Of a DNA stretch of 64,000 bases, positions 7,164 through 14,758 are shown in pieces (positions within the stretch are counted from its first letter, which is position 1; each line of letters starts with the position of its first letter). Under the pieces are notes generated by a model. It saw only the letters and a program-made list of their open reading frames with translations, had not been told where the DNA came from and did no database searches. Both the position numbers and the translations under genes were made by a program. Source of the DNA: an uncultured Ruminiclostridium sp. (GTDB lineage Bacteria > Bacillota > Clostridia > Oscillospirales > Ruminococcaceae); the NCBI GenBank assembly GCA_934454635.1, contig CAKSFR010000012.1, positions 25,391 to 89,390 of the forward strand, given 5' to 3'.

Positions 7164-8270
7164 TTATTCAAGCTCCTTGTTTGTTCTTACGGACTGTAGT
7201 CCTCGCTGCCGCAGCTCACGGGAAACTTCACCGTAATTTACTCCGCTTATGCCGATCGCTCGCTTCAAAATGCGGTTTTGATTTTCCACATCCGCCAACC
7301 GTTCGACCATTTTTCGGATTTCCTTTTGGTTTTCAGCCTTTGCAGCATTTAGATCGGCGGCGAGACGGTCATTTTTTGTCCTTTCTTCGGCAAGCTCTTT
7401 TTTCAAAGTCTTATTTTGTTTTTTGCTTGTTTTTGCGGTATTTTTCAGTTCTTGTGCTTGCTGCGGTGAAAGTCCCTTGAAGCCACCCGTAAATCTTTGG
7501 GGCGTGGTATCAATCTGATCCAGTTCCTTTTCGGAGAGTTCTTTGGAAAGGGTGGAAAGTTCTTTTTTCTTTTTTGTTTGCTGATCCTCAAGCTGTCCAA
7601 TTTTCACTTTAATTTCGTCGGCTTTGCATTGAAGCTCGCGAAGTTCCTGTTCCGTGTCCCTTTTTAATTCTGCCGTCTCAAGGTGACGGCGCGGCTTTTC
7701 GGCGTTTGGATCTTCCAAATCCGCACGGTTTCCACGTTCCAACCCCCACTTCTTTCCGACTTTTGTAAAGAAATCGTCCTGCAACTTCTGCAAATCCTTT
7801 TTGCCGCCCAAAACACTTTTTGCCGAAAGTCGTCCGTCCGATGTCAACGGAACAAAATCGAGGTGCAAATGCGGCGTCTTCTCGTCTCTATGAACAACCG
7901 CCGAGATTATATTTTCCTCGCCGTATCTGTCGGCGGCGAATTTATAACATTCCTTAAAAAACGAGCGCTCCTGCTCGGCGGACAAACGTTCGAAAAATGC
8001 CTTATCCGAAGTAAAAAGCACCTCGCACAATAAAACAGCGTCCTTGCGTATGACTTTTTGACCTTTGTAGCCGCTTTGAATACGCGCTTGGACTGCCTTG
8101 TTATAGCTCAAATCTGTTTCCTTTAACGCATAATTCTTAGCGCTTTTCTTAAAATCAATGTCGGGGTTGCTATTGGAGTGTTTGCGCTCACGCCGGTTGT
8201 GAATTTGCACTCCCGCTATGTCCTTTGCACCGCCGTTGATTTTCTGAATCCGGCACACACCCGCGCTCAT
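7164..8270 (-). CDS. mob: MobV-type relaxase (Mob/Pre)
   Basis: The relaxase nicks oriT and leads the transferred strand. The N-terminal 190 residues carry the MobV motifs: RIQKINGGAKDIAGVQIHN near the start, HSNSNPDIDF, and the metal-binding HRDEKTPHLHLDFVP (about 127-141). A long coiled coil follows (about 210-330). It is 368 residues; pMV158 MobM is longer. The start at 8268-8270 has AAGGAG. A pMV158-like nick site lies upstream at 8335/8336 in the right orientation. It is transcribed away from rep. Confidence 0.93.
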   Translation of the reverse strand: MSAGVCRIQKINGGAKDIAGVQIHNRRERKHSNSNPDIDFKKSAKNYALKETDLSYNKAVQARIQSGYKGQKVIRKDAVLLCEVLFTSDKAFFERLSAEQERSFFKECYKFAADRYGEENIISAVVHRDEKTPHLHLDFVPLTSDGRLSAKSVLGGKKDLQKLQDDFFTKVGKKWGLERGNRADLEDPNAEKPRRHLETAELKRDTEQELRELQCKADEIKVKIGQLEDQQTKKKKELSTLSKELSEKELDQIDTTPQRFTGGFKGLSPQQAQELKNTAKTSKKQNKTLKKELAEERTKNDRLAADLNAAKAENQKEIRKMVERLADVENQNRILKRAIGISGVNYGEVSRELRQRGLQSVRTNKELE

Positions 8271-8289
8271 TTTCTGCTCCTTTCTGTCG

Positions 8290-8376
8290 TGCGAATACTT
8301 TACCCTCTGCGCTACGCACAGAGGGTAAAGTATAACACACTAGACCTTTTTCACTACGTTTCAAAGGTCGTGTGCC
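8290..8376 (-). other. oriT with pMV158-type nick site
   Basis: Read on the minus strand, CTAGTGTGTTATACTTTA matches the pMV158 MobM target, whose nick lies in TAGTGTG/TTA; here the nick would fall between 8336 and 8335. It is flanked by a hairpin on each side: ACTTTACCCTCTG/CAGAGGGTAAAGT (8297-8330) and CACAC-TA-GACCTTT/AAAGGTC-GTGTG (8336-8374). The nick match is to a known site; use in this element is inferred. Confidence 0.8.
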
Positions 8377-8400
8377 AGAGGGGAGTTGCGCCCCCTCTGG
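8375..8400. repeat. Hairpin between rep and oriT
   Basis: CCAGAGGGG (8375-8383) pairs with CCCCTCTGG (8392-8400). A similar CCAGA/TCTGG hairpin lies upstream of the candidate transfer region of element 2 (15972-15987). It may act as a terminator of rep or as part of the transfer origin. Confidence 0.5.
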
Positions 8401-8412
8401 ACTTCCTCGCCG

Positions 8413-9417
8413 CTAGCTATCGTCATTAGCGTATTCTTCTATTAGCTTACGTTGATTTTCGTTCAGCTTTTCCTTGCGTTTCTGAAGCTCTATCAACAAC
8501 TTATCCTCGCCTTTGCAGAGCAAATATGTTAGAGTACTGTTGCCAGCTTGTTCAAATACATACCTCTCAACGCGAGCAAGATTGTATTCGATGTTTTTGG
8601 GTGAGTACAGTTTGACCCTTTCCGCCCCATTTAGAAATTTCTCCCACCACCCTATAGTGGAGCAACGTTCACGTCGAGAGTTATCTAACCGAATAAAGCG
8701 CAGATAATTCCTCAGCACGCCCGCATACAATTCACCAATCGTCTTGCCACCGAGCAGCTGTGAAATAAAATTCGCCGCACGTTCCTCTTTAAAAACGATT
8801 TCCGCCCGAATCCAATGATAGTCCAATCCACCGCGCTCTTGTGCTTTATCGTAAATTCGGAGCATTATTGTGGATTGCCGACTTCCAAATTGTGCCGTGA
8901 GTGCATGAATTATAGGTTCACAATTACCATTAACTGTAAATCTGTCCACAATCTGCCCGCCATTCCATTTCGTGACGAATCGCCGATGAAGCGTATACCG
9001 TGCTATTTTATGTATGTCAAGTATTCCTTTACTACCGCTGCGGTCAACGTCGTCGTATGCAATATCTAACCGCTTTATTTCAAATTCGCCGTTATCTACG
9101 TCACAGAACAATTGCATAAAACCGAGCTTAGAGGACGTTTCAAACTGACGGCAACCTTGTCCGCTCATTTCGAGCATTACAGAAGTCTTTTCATCTTCGG
9201 GATCGCTGCGCAGATTGAAATGAATTGAAATTCCTTCGTACAATAAGCGGTCGCGATAACCGTAAAAACCGTAGGTGGTCCTAAATTGCTTTATATCCAA
9301 ACCCAAATAAGCCACCAATTGAGCAGGCTCCCATTGGCGAGTCGTAATAGCAAACCAATCAATAATTACGCAGCTCTCATTATTTGAATTTTCGATTTGC
9401 TTCAACTCCTTTCTCAA
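8413..9417 (-). CDS. Rep_trans replication initiation protein
   Basis: The protein (up to 334 residues) belongs to the Rep_trans family, which includes rolling-circle initiators of the pT181 type and the Tn916 Orf20/MobT relaxases. Visible motifs are IIDWFAITT (about 17-25), the acidic RLDIAYDD (about 117-124) and the catalytic-Tyr region MLRIYDKAQERG (about 189-200). As a separate Mob is present, this one probably starts rolling-circle replication of the excised circle. The annotated TTG (9417) has no binding site. AAAGGAG lies inside the frame (9406-9412), nine bases before an ATC codon at 9394-9396, so a non-AUG start is possible. Confidence 0.88.
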   Translation of the reverse strand: MRKELKQIENSNNESCVIIDWFAITTRQWEPAQLVAYLGLDIKQFRTTYGFYGYRDRLLYEGISIHFNLRSDPEDEKTSVMLEMSGQGCRQFETSSKLGFMQLFCDVDNGEFEIKRLDIAYDDVDRSGSKGILDIHKIARYTLHRRFVTKWNGGQIVDRFTVNGNCEPIIHALTAQFGSRQSTIMLRIYDKAQERGGLDYHWIRAEIVFKEERAANFISQLLGGKTIGELYAGVLRNYLRFIRLDNSRRERCSTIGWWEKFLNGAERVKLYSPKNIEYNLARVERYVFEQAGNSTLTYLLCKGEDKLLIELQKRKEKLNENQRKLIEEYANDDS

Positions 9418-9451
9418 TGTGGCTTTAAGCGCATTTTTGGTGGTGTTAGTA

Positions 9452-9472
9452 CCCCCCTATTAGCCTAGGGGG
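9452..9472. repeat. Hairpin upstream of rep
   Basis: CCCCCTA (9453-9459) pairs with TAGGGGG (9466-9472) around a six-base loop, in the gap between int and rep. A smaller hairpin, CCGCTtgatAGCGG, follows near 9479-9493. A replication origin or int terminator is possible, but nothing in the sequence decides. Confidence 0.4.
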
Positions 9473-9533
9473 AGGACACCGCTTGATAGCGGCAAGCATC
9501 GTTATGAAGGAATGTTTTCAGGGCTGAAAAAAA

Positions 9534-10598
9534 TCACGAGCCGTGCAGTTCTTGCAGCTTGTCGGAAATCTGCCGCCCTGCCTCGGGATATACGTGCGCG
9601 TATATTCGCAGCGTGGTCTTGGGATCGTCGTGTCCAAGTCGCTCCGCAACTTCCAACGGGGTGAACCCGAGCGAAAAACACAACGCGCAATGGCTGTGGC
9701 GTAAATCGTGGATACGAATTTTTTTAACTCCGCTTTCCTTACAGCCGCGCACCATTTCCTTGGTTAAATAATGTTTGGTGTGTTGAAATATGCGATTGTT
9801 CTTCTTTATCCCGTACATCGAGCCAATGTATTCTTGCAGCATATCCGCGAGGAAAGGCGGAATTGAAATGGTACGCTTGCTTTTTGGCGTTTTAGGCGGC
9901 GTGATTACATCGTGTCCGTCTATTCGCTGATATGAGTGCTTAACACTCAGAGTGCCCTTTTCCGTATCAATGTCAGCGGGAGTAAGGGCAAGCAGCTCAC
10001 CCTCACGAAGCCCCGTGAAAAACAATGTAGTAAAGATAACGCGCGATGTGGGTTTATCGCTTACAGCGGCAATGAAACGGTTGAACTCCTCGACCGTCCA
10101 ATATTTCATCTCCTCGGCGTTCTTTTTGCCAATACTTCCCGCCTTGTGACATGGGTTTTCACGCAAATTATAAAATGTCACGGCGTAATTAAAGACAGCA
10201 TTCAGCTGATTATATACAGACCGCATATATGTATCGGCGTATCCTTGCGACAGCATTTCAGCTTGCCACTTCCGTATGTCGGCTGCTGTGATAGAGCTGA
10301 CAGACTTGTCCTTGAAGTACGGAAGTATTTTGCTGTCAATCAAGTAGTGTTTGTTTCGCAAAGTGTATTCGCGAAGCCGCTTGCCTAAATCTTCAAAATA
10401 TAGCTCAACAAGACTGCCAAACAGCATATCAACATTCGCAGCTTTAGTGTTGAGGAAGTTTCGCAGCCATTCCTCAGCTTGCTTTTTGTTATCGAATCCT
10501 CTTTTGGTCGACTTCCTTGTTTGCCCCGTCCAATCGGTAAAGCGATACTGTACAAGCCATTTGCCCGTTTTGGGGTCTTTTTGCGCCGAGTTAGCCAT
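9534..10598 (-). CDS. int: Tyrosine recombinase/integrase of element 1
   Basis: This site-specific recombinase of the Tn916/phage type would insert the element at guaA. The 354 residues contain an arm-binding N-terminal domain (1-45, KWLVQYRFTDW), a SAM-like core-binding domain (about 55-145) and the catalytic domain. Catalytic residues are visible: Arg in TGLREGEL, Lys in PKSKRT, HDLRH and LGHDDPKTTLRIYAH with the nucleophile Tyr. The start ATG at 10596-10598 has AGGTGG and overlaps the xis stop by eight bases; a TTG six codons earlier lacks a site. It is a close cousin of the element 2 integrase. Confidence 0.95.
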   Translation of the reverse strand: MANSAQKDPKTGKWLVQYRFTDWTGQTRKSTKRGFDNKKQAEEWLRNFLNTKAANVDMLFGSLVELYFEDLGKRLREYTLRNKHYLIDSKILPYFKDKSVSSITAADIRKWQAEMLSQGYADTYMRSVYNQLNAVFNYAVTFYNLRENPCHKAGSIGKKNAEEMKYWTVEEFNRFIAAVSDKPTSRVIFTTLFFTGLREGELLALTPADIDTEKGTLSVKHSYQRIDGHDVITPPKTPKSKRTISIPPFLADMLQEYIGSMYGIKKNNRIFQHTKHYLTKEMVRGCKESGVKKIRIHDLRHSHCALCFSLGFTPLEVAERLGHDDPKTTLRIYAHVYPEAGRQISDKLQELHGS

Positions 10599-10833
10599 TT
10601 CTGCCACCTGTGACAACGCTGTTAGAGGACATTGCCTTTCCCGCTGTTACTTGACAGCCGCCGTAAATCTTTTCAAGAAAGTACTGTACGGGAATTTTAC
10701 CTGCAATCACAAGAAAGTGCTTTTGCTCCAACTCTTTGTTCCACGTCCTCATCAGACGGTATGCTTGTCCAACGGAAATTCCCAGAAGCTCTGCAATCTC
10801 GGCAGCGGAATAGAATAATTTTGTTTCAGTCAT
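10591..10833 (-). CDS. xis: Excisionase (Xis-like HTH protein)
   Basis: The 80-residue protein has an N-terminal MerR/Xis-type helix-turn-helix (YSAAEIAELLGISVGQAYRLM) and the typical follow-on HFLVIAGKIPVQYFLEKIYGG. Excisionases bend DNA at attachment sites and steer the integrase toward excision. It overlaps int, so they are one operon. Its promoter and a palindrome lie at 10870-10932, controlled in all likelihood by the divergent XRE gene. Confidence 0.88.
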   Translation of the reverse strand: MTETKLFYSAAEIAELLGISVGQAYRLMRTWNKELEQKHFLVIAGKIPVQYFLEKIYGGCQVTAGKAMSSNSVVTGGRNG

Positions 10834-10869
10834 TTTGTTTCCTCCTTATAAGCGAATTTTTGAGAGCTG

Positions 10870-10978
10870 ATACGAATTATTGTATCCATAATTCGTATTA
10901 TTTATTATAGTGCATTATTTTTCTTTTGTCAAGGGGTTTTTGAAAAAACTTGCATTTTTTTGATTTTTATGCTATAGT
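10870..10978. promoter_or_regulatory. Divergent xis and xre promoters with palindromic operator
   Basis: On the minus strand TTGACA (10932-10927) and TATAAT (10909-10904) are 17 bases apart and serve xis-int. On the plus strand TTGCAT (10950-10955) and TATAGT (10973-10978), also 17 apart, serve xre. A perfect inverted repeat, ATACGAATTAT (10870-10880) with ATAATTCGTAT (10888-10898), lies just past the xis -10 and is a likely repressor operator. Confidence 0.8.
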
Positions 10979-10998
10979 GTAACGAGAGGTGATATACG

Positions 10999-11637
10999 TT
11001 GAATAAGGGTATTTTTCAAAAAATGGTAGGGGAGCGAATATTTGAATGCCGAAAGAAGAAAGGCTCAAAGGGCATGACCCAAGATGAATTTGCGGAGGCG
11101 CTCGGCAAGTCATTGAGAACAGTACAGAAATATGAAAGCGGAGATATAGACATATCCCTTTCAACGCTTTACGACATTTCTGAAGTACTGGGAGTGTCTG
11201 TTAGCACTTTGGTTAACTGCCAACAATCTCATACGAAAATAGACAGCCTTGCTGATGTAATTGCTTTCCTCATTGAATTAAGCAAAAAAGAAGAACTACA
11301 TTTTGATATTGTTTTTAGTAAAAAGGGCAGAGAACAGATTGCAGCCCTGTCATTTGACGAAATGAATGTTGGGGCAGACTATAACGGTTTTTTGTGCCAT
11401 TTTCTCGAAACACTCAAAAGCAATCGTGAGGCATTGGAAACCTACTGTATTGACCACGAAACCTTTAACGCTTGGGTTGAGAAGGTTATGGCAGAAAATC
11501 AACGAGTTTTTTTAAGCAATAAGGAATATGATAATTTGAGCGGCGAGGAGCTTGCTAAGAAACGTCAGGAACTATTTGATAAAAAGTTGGAAGAAGCCGT
11601 TTCAGAAAAGACAAAAAGGCAGGACAATAAAAAATAG
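10999..11637 (+). CDS. XRE-family repressor of element 1
   Basis: Residues 10-70 form a Cro/C1-type helix-turn-helix (MTQDEFAEALGKSLRTVQKYESGDIDISLSTLYDISEVLGV). The rest of the 212 residues is acidic and helical with no family I recognise. The TTG start at 10999 is preceded by GAGAGGTGAT. The gene diverges from xis-int and probably represses it through the palindrome at 10870-10898. Confidence 0.88.
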   Translation: MNKGIFQKMVGERIFECRKKKGSKGMTQDEFAEALGKSLRTVQKYESGDIDISLSTLYDISEVLGVSVSTLVNCQQSHTKIDSLADVIAFLIELSKKEELHFDIVFSKKGREQIAALSFDEMNVGADYNGFLCHFLETLKSNREALETYCIDHETFNAWVEKVMAENQRVFLSNKEYDNLSGEELAKKRQELFDKKLEEAVSEKTKRQDNKK

Positions 11638-11641
11638 TCCG

Positions 11642-11661
11642 TGAGTACAAATTGAGTACAA
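11642..11661. repeat. Integrase arm-type repeats, right end of element 1
   Basis: TGAGTACAA at 11642 and 11653 (11-bp period) differs by one spacer base from the pair at 7032. It lies about 100 bp inside the 11763 attachment copy. Confidence 0.65.
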
Positions 11662-11715
11662 AAAAATCAAAATGGTATAAATTTACCACGTTTTCTGTAA
11701 ATCCTACAACGAAAA

Positions 11716-11744
11716 ATAAGGAGAAAACAGCGTTTTCTCCTTAT
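11716..11744 (+). terminator. Perfect hairpin at the right end of element 1
   Basis: ATAAGGAGAAAAC (11716-11728) and GTTTTCTCCTTAT (11732-11744) pair perfectly around a three-base loop. It follows the XRE gene and most likely ends its transcript, though no T run follows. Confidence 0.6.
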
Positions 11745-11762
11745 AAAATGTTATTGTAAGCC

Positions 11763-11774
11763 GAGTGGGAATAA
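11763..11774 (+). repeat. 12-bp attachment core, middle copy
   Basis: GAGTGGGAATAA, identical to the guaA end, marks the junction between elements 1 and 2. Confidence 0.85.
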
Positions 11775-11832
11775 TAACAGACCCCACATAAACGGCTTAA
11801 CTACGCTGTTTCCTGTTATCATAACAGAAAAA

Positions 11833-11850
11833 TGGCAACGTTTTGGCAAC
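11833..11850. repeat. Integrase arm-type repeats, left end of element 2
   Basis: TGGCAAC occurs at 11833 and 11844 with an 11-bp period. A matching pair lies at the other end (22098, 22109). Confidence 0.65.
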
Positions 11851-11871
11851 ATTTGAATTATTCTAAAAATT

Positions 11872-11909
11872 AAGAGCTATCTGATTTTGAAAATCGGATA
11901 GCTCTTTTT
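11872..11909. terminator. Terminator hairpin near the left end of element 2
   Basis: AAGAGCTATC (11872-11881) pairs with GATAGCTCTT (11897-11906), with inner pairing GATTTT/AAAATC and a T run on the plus strand. It shields the element from guaA read-through or ends the leftward regulatory operon. Confidence 0.75.
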
Positions 11910-11959
11910 GTATTTCAAAATGAACAAGCAACGCTTTATAATGTTTAGACAATTTTTTA

Positions 11960-12265
11960 TTAGATATATTTTTCGATTATTTCGCTTAACTCGTTGATGT
12001 AGTTTTCTACTTCGTTCTCTGCATCATTTTCATCGGGATATCTGAAAATAGTATCGTATTTGCTCAAGAACTCATCATATTCTGTTTCACTGTATTGAAG
12101 TCCTTTGGCGTAAATATAAGATACCACCATAATTGCCGCATCCATAGGACGTGATTCAAAATGATCTGCATCTGCCAAGCCAGATACACCAGCTCGGTCA
12201 CATCCGTATAATCTGCGAACCTGATGTTCCAATTCTATAGCGTCATTATGTGTAACTCTAAACAT
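11960..12265 (-). CDS. Hypothetical acidic protein downstream of the XRE gene
   Basis: I do not recognise this 101-residue protein. It is acidic, mostly helical, with no membrane segment and no cysteine motif beyond one Cys. The start ATG at 12263-12265 has GGAGGTGA; a 15-residue extension has none. It lies 41 bases downstream of the XRE repressor on the same strand, so it is probably co-transcribed and may take part in repressor control or entry exclusion (inference from position). Confidence 0.6.
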   Translation of the reverse strand: MFRVTHNDAIELEHQVRRLYGCDRAGVSGLADADHFESRPMDAAIMVVSYIYAKGLQYSETEYDEFLSKYDTIFRYPDENDAENEVENYINELSEIIEKYI

Positions 12266-12306
12266 GATCTCACCTCCAGATTGTGTTGCTTTATAAAGTG
12301 TTCTGT

Positions 12307-12834
12307 TCATTTTTTATCATTTTTCAAACCATCAACTATGATATCACTCAACTCCTGCGACACACCAATCTTATGCCACTCACCGGAAGTATCAAGTTCA
12401 GGATAGTGATAACGCCAGCGGTCATATTCCTCTTTTGTGATTTCTTCATTTCGGAACTTATCAGCTTCTTTCTGCCACGCTGTAAAGAGCTTTACCATTT
12501 TAGGATATTCCATACCGCTATTCTTATCAAGTCGGATACATACCTCATCATTGAGCGTATCAATACGGAAACCATATAAATCCTCAAGAGCAAAGAGCGT
12601 GTGCATAAGCCCGATATAGCTCTCTATGTTCGGAACATCGAGTGCTGCCGGAGAAACATCCAGTGTTTTCGCTATTTCCTTTGTCAGCTCTGCCTTTGGT
12701 GTTCTTGTTCCCGACTCATACTGTGCAAGTCTGATGTCTGCTGTTTTCTCCGGAAAGCCAACAGCCATACCAAGCCATTTCTGTGTCATTCCACGCAGAT
12801 TGCGGATAAATCTAATTCTTTCGCCGATAGCCAT
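12307..12834 (-). CDS. XRE-family repressor of element 2
   Basis: The N-terminal 65 residues are a Cro/C1 helix-turn-helix (MAIGERIRFIRNLRGMTQKWLGMAVGF and IRLAQYESGTRTPKAELTKEIA, quoted in parts). The C-terminal 110 residues are acidic and unassigned. The start is ATG 12832-12834, eight bases from AGGAG. It diverges from xis-int, and three TTAAAC-N6-GTTTAA operators lie between, so it is the probable lysogeny-like switch of the element and also controls itself. Confidence 0.85.
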   Translation of the reverse strand: MAIGERIRFIRNLRGMTQKWLGMAVGFPEKTADIRLAQYESGTRTPKAELTKEIAKTLDVSPAALDVPNIESYIGLMHTLFALEDLYGFRIDTLNDEVCIRLDKNSGMEYPKMVKLFTAWQKEADKFRNEEITKEEYDRWRYHYPELDTSGEWHKIGVSQELSDIIVDGLKNDKK

Positions 12835-12904
12835 ATTTTTCACTCCTGTTATGTTAATGGTCAGATGATAATGAAAACAATCACTGTATGCTCATTATAA
12901 GAAC

Positions 12905-12961
12905 CTGTCAAGCATCGGGTAGTATTTTCTTCGAAAATCTCCACCCTCTCCTACTTGACAG
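12905..12961. repeat. Long hairpin upstream of the XRE gene
   Basis: CTGTCAAG (12905-12912) pairs with CTTGACAG (12954-12961), with an inner TTTTC/GAAAA stem. It lies in the 5' untranslated region of the leftward XRE transcript. Its role is unknown. Confidence 0.45.
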
Positions 12962-12994
12962 AACCTTGAAATGGGTGTAAATGATTTTACACTC

Positions 12995-13124
12995 ATTATA
13001 GCATATATGTTTAAGATAGTCAAGATAATTTAAACAAAAAAGTTTAAGAGATTTTCAAAAAGGGGTTGACATAAACGAATATGTTTAGTATAATAGAGAT
13101 ACAGACTTAAACAAAATAGTTTAG
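12995..13124. promoter_or_regulatory. Divergent promoters with three operators (TTAAAC-N6-GTTTAA)
   Basis: The leftward promoter is TTGACT (13023-13018) and TATAAT (13000-12995). The rightward promoter is TTGACA (13066-13071) and TATAAT (13089-13094). Both have 17-base spacers. Inverted repeats lie at 13030-13047, 13072-13087 (filling the rightward spacer) and 13107-13124, with a half-site in the leftward spacer. This is a classic layout for one repressor controlling both xis-int and itself. Confidence 0.85.
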
Positions 13125-13146
13125 ATAACAGAAAGGAGGGTTGCGA

Positions 13147-13350
13147 ATGAGCAATAACACTTTTATGAAAGTGGAGGAAGTTGCAGAGATTCTCGGAATT
13201 TCCAAATCCTACGCTTACAAAATCGTTCAGAAGCTCAACGATGAGCTGAAAGAAAAAGGTTTCCTGACAATTTCAGGACGTGTAAACAAGAAGTATTTTA
13301 TGGAAAGAGTGTACTACGGTACACCTGACAGCACAGAAAGGAATGATTAA
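13147..13350 (+). CDS. xis: Excisionase (Xis-like HTH protein) of element 2
   Basis: The 67-residue protein has the MerR/Xis-type helix-turn-helix (KVEEVAEILGISKSYAYKIV) followed by GFLTISGRVNKKYFMERVYYG, closely parallel to the element 1 excisionase. The start ATG at 13147 has AGGAGG at the right distance; the TTG at 13141 is too close to it. int follows immediately after its stop. It is under the triple-operator promoter. Confidence 0.88.
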   Translation: MSNNTFMKVEEVAEILGISKSYAYKIVQKLNDELKEKGFLTISGRVNKKYFMERVYYGTPDSTERND

Positions 13351-14442
13351 ATGTCAGTTTACAAGGACGGAAAAACAAATACTTGGCGTGTAATATACCG
13401 CTACACAGACTGGAAAGGAGAGAAAAAGCAAACGCAGAAGCGTGGTTTTCAGACCAAACGAGAAGCGCAGGCTTGGGAGCGTGAGCAGCTTAACAAAATA
13501 GCAGGCGACCTTGATATGAACTTCGCAAGCTTTGTTGAAACCTATTCTGCTGATATGAAAAGCAGAATCAAGGAAAATACCTGGCACACTAAAGAGCATA
13601 TTATCCGCACGAAAATCCTGCCCTATTTTTCAAGCCGACCTATCAATGAAATTCAGCCGAAAGATATTATTGCTTGGCAGAATGAAATGATAAACTCGCT
13701 TGATAATCACGGCAAGCCTTACTCCCCTGTGTATCTGAAAACACTACACAATCAGCTATCGGCAATTTTTAACCACGCTGTCAAGTTCTATGGTTTATCT
13801 TCAAATCCTGCCGCAAAGGTCGGTAATATGGGTAAAGCAAAATCAAAGGAAATGCAGTTCTGGACGCAAGATGAATACAAGAAATTTTCCTATGAAATGA
13901 TGGACAAACCTGTTTCATTCTATGCCTTTGAAATGCTTTACTGGTGCGGTATCCGAGAGGGCGAACTATTGGCATTAACACCTGCTGATTTCGACTTTGA
14001 GCGTGACACTGTATCAATCACGAAATCCTATCAACGAATTGAACGCCGTGATGTTATCACAGACCCTAAAACATCAAAGAGCAATCGAGTTATAAAAATG
14101 CCAGATTTTCTTGTTGAGGAAATTCAGGAATATATCTCGCAGCTTTATGGAATTAAAGGCACTGACAGGCTTTTTGAGATTACAAAAAGCTACCTCAAAC
14201 GTGAAATGGAACGTGGGTCAAAAGCGGCTGGCGTAAAGAAAATCCGTATACACGATTTACGCCACTCCCATATTTCCCTTTTAATCGAAATGGGTTTTTC
14301 AGCAGTTGCAATCGCTGACCGAGTAGGGCACGAAAGCATTGACATCACCTATCGTTACGCACACCTCTTCCCCAGCACGCAAACCGAAATGGCAGACAAA
14401 TTAAGTACAATCAGAAACGGAGGCATTGAAAATGTCAGCTAA
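13351..14442 (+). CDS. int: Tyrosine recombinase/integrase of element 2
   Basis: The 363-residue integrase has the same domain plan as the element 1 enzyme: an arm-binding N-terminus (WRVIYRYTDWKGEKK), a SAM-like domain and a catalytic domain with CGIREGEL, TSKSNR, HDLRHSH, VGHES and the Tyr in ITYRYAHLF. The two share long stretches of motif, in line with their common guaA target. It begins at the base after the xis stop. The arm sites differ between elements (TGGCAAC here, TGAGTACAA in element 1), which would keep their recombination separate. Confidence 0.95.
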   Translation: MSVYKDGKTNTWRVIYRYTDWKGEKKQTQKRGFQTKREAQAWEREQLNKIAGDLDMNFASFVETYSADMKSRIKENTWHTKEHIIRTKILPYFSSRPINEIQPKDIIAWQNEMINSLDNHGKPYSPVYLKTLHNQLSAIFNHAVKFYGLSSNPAAKVGNMGKAKSKEMQFWTQDEYKKFSYEMMDKPVSFYAFEMLYWCGIREGELLALTPADFDFERDTVSITKSYQRIERRDVITDPKTSKSNRVIKMPDFLVEEIQEYISQLYGIKGTDRLFEITKSYLKREMERGSKAAGVKKIRIHDLRHSHISLLIEMGFSAVAIADRVGHESIDITYRYAHLFPSTQTEMADKLSTIRNGGIENVS

Positions 14443-14758
14443 AAACGTAGACAAATACAACCGATTCAGAAGCATAACCGTAGGTTTCAGAGTATCGCCC
14501 GAAGAATTCGAGGAGCTTAACCGTGCCGTTGCTTTATCGGGACTTCCAAAGCAGGAATACTGCTATCGCAAATGTATGAACCGTGATATTGTCGTTCATG
14601 GCAATCCGAGGGTTTACAAGCAACTGAAAATCAATCTCGGAATGGTGCTGTCAGAGCTGAAACGCATTGAAAACGGTGCGGAAATTAACGCTGAACTGCT
14701 TGAAACGATACAGCTCATCAACACCACACTCTATGGCTTGAAAGGAGAATGTGAATGA
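14432..14758 (+). CDS. RHH/MobC-like plasmid mobilization protein
   Basis: The 108-residue protein begins with a ribbon-helix-helix pattern (RSITVGFRVSPEEFEELNRAVALSG) and ends in a helix, as do MobC-type relaxosome proteins that help a relaxase open oriT. The start ATG at 14432 has GGAGG eight bases upstream and overlaps the end of int by 11 bases. Its stop overlaps the next start (ATGA). Partnership with the Mob at 17484-18803 is inferred. Confidence 0.75.
   Translation: MSAKNVDKYNRFRSITVGFRVSPEEFEELNRAVALSGLPKQEYCYRKCMNRDIVVHGNPRVYKQLKINLGMVLSELKRIENGAEINAELLETIQLINTTLYGLKGECE

Larger units (their letters stand above)
6961..11774. mobile_element. Element 1: 4.8-kb integrative mobilizable element at guaA
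   Basis: It is bounded by GAGTGGGAATAA repeats and contains mob with an oriT, a Rep_trans initiator, int, xis and an XRE regulator. There are no conjugation (type IV secretion) genes, so it would need a helper for transfer. Paired arm-type repeats lie just inside each end (7032-7077 and 11642-11661). No accessory cargo is seen. Confidence 0.85.

Noticed and set aside
7076..7480. 134-codon plus-strand frame
   Set aside because: It is antisense to the coiled-coil end of mob and has no binding site.
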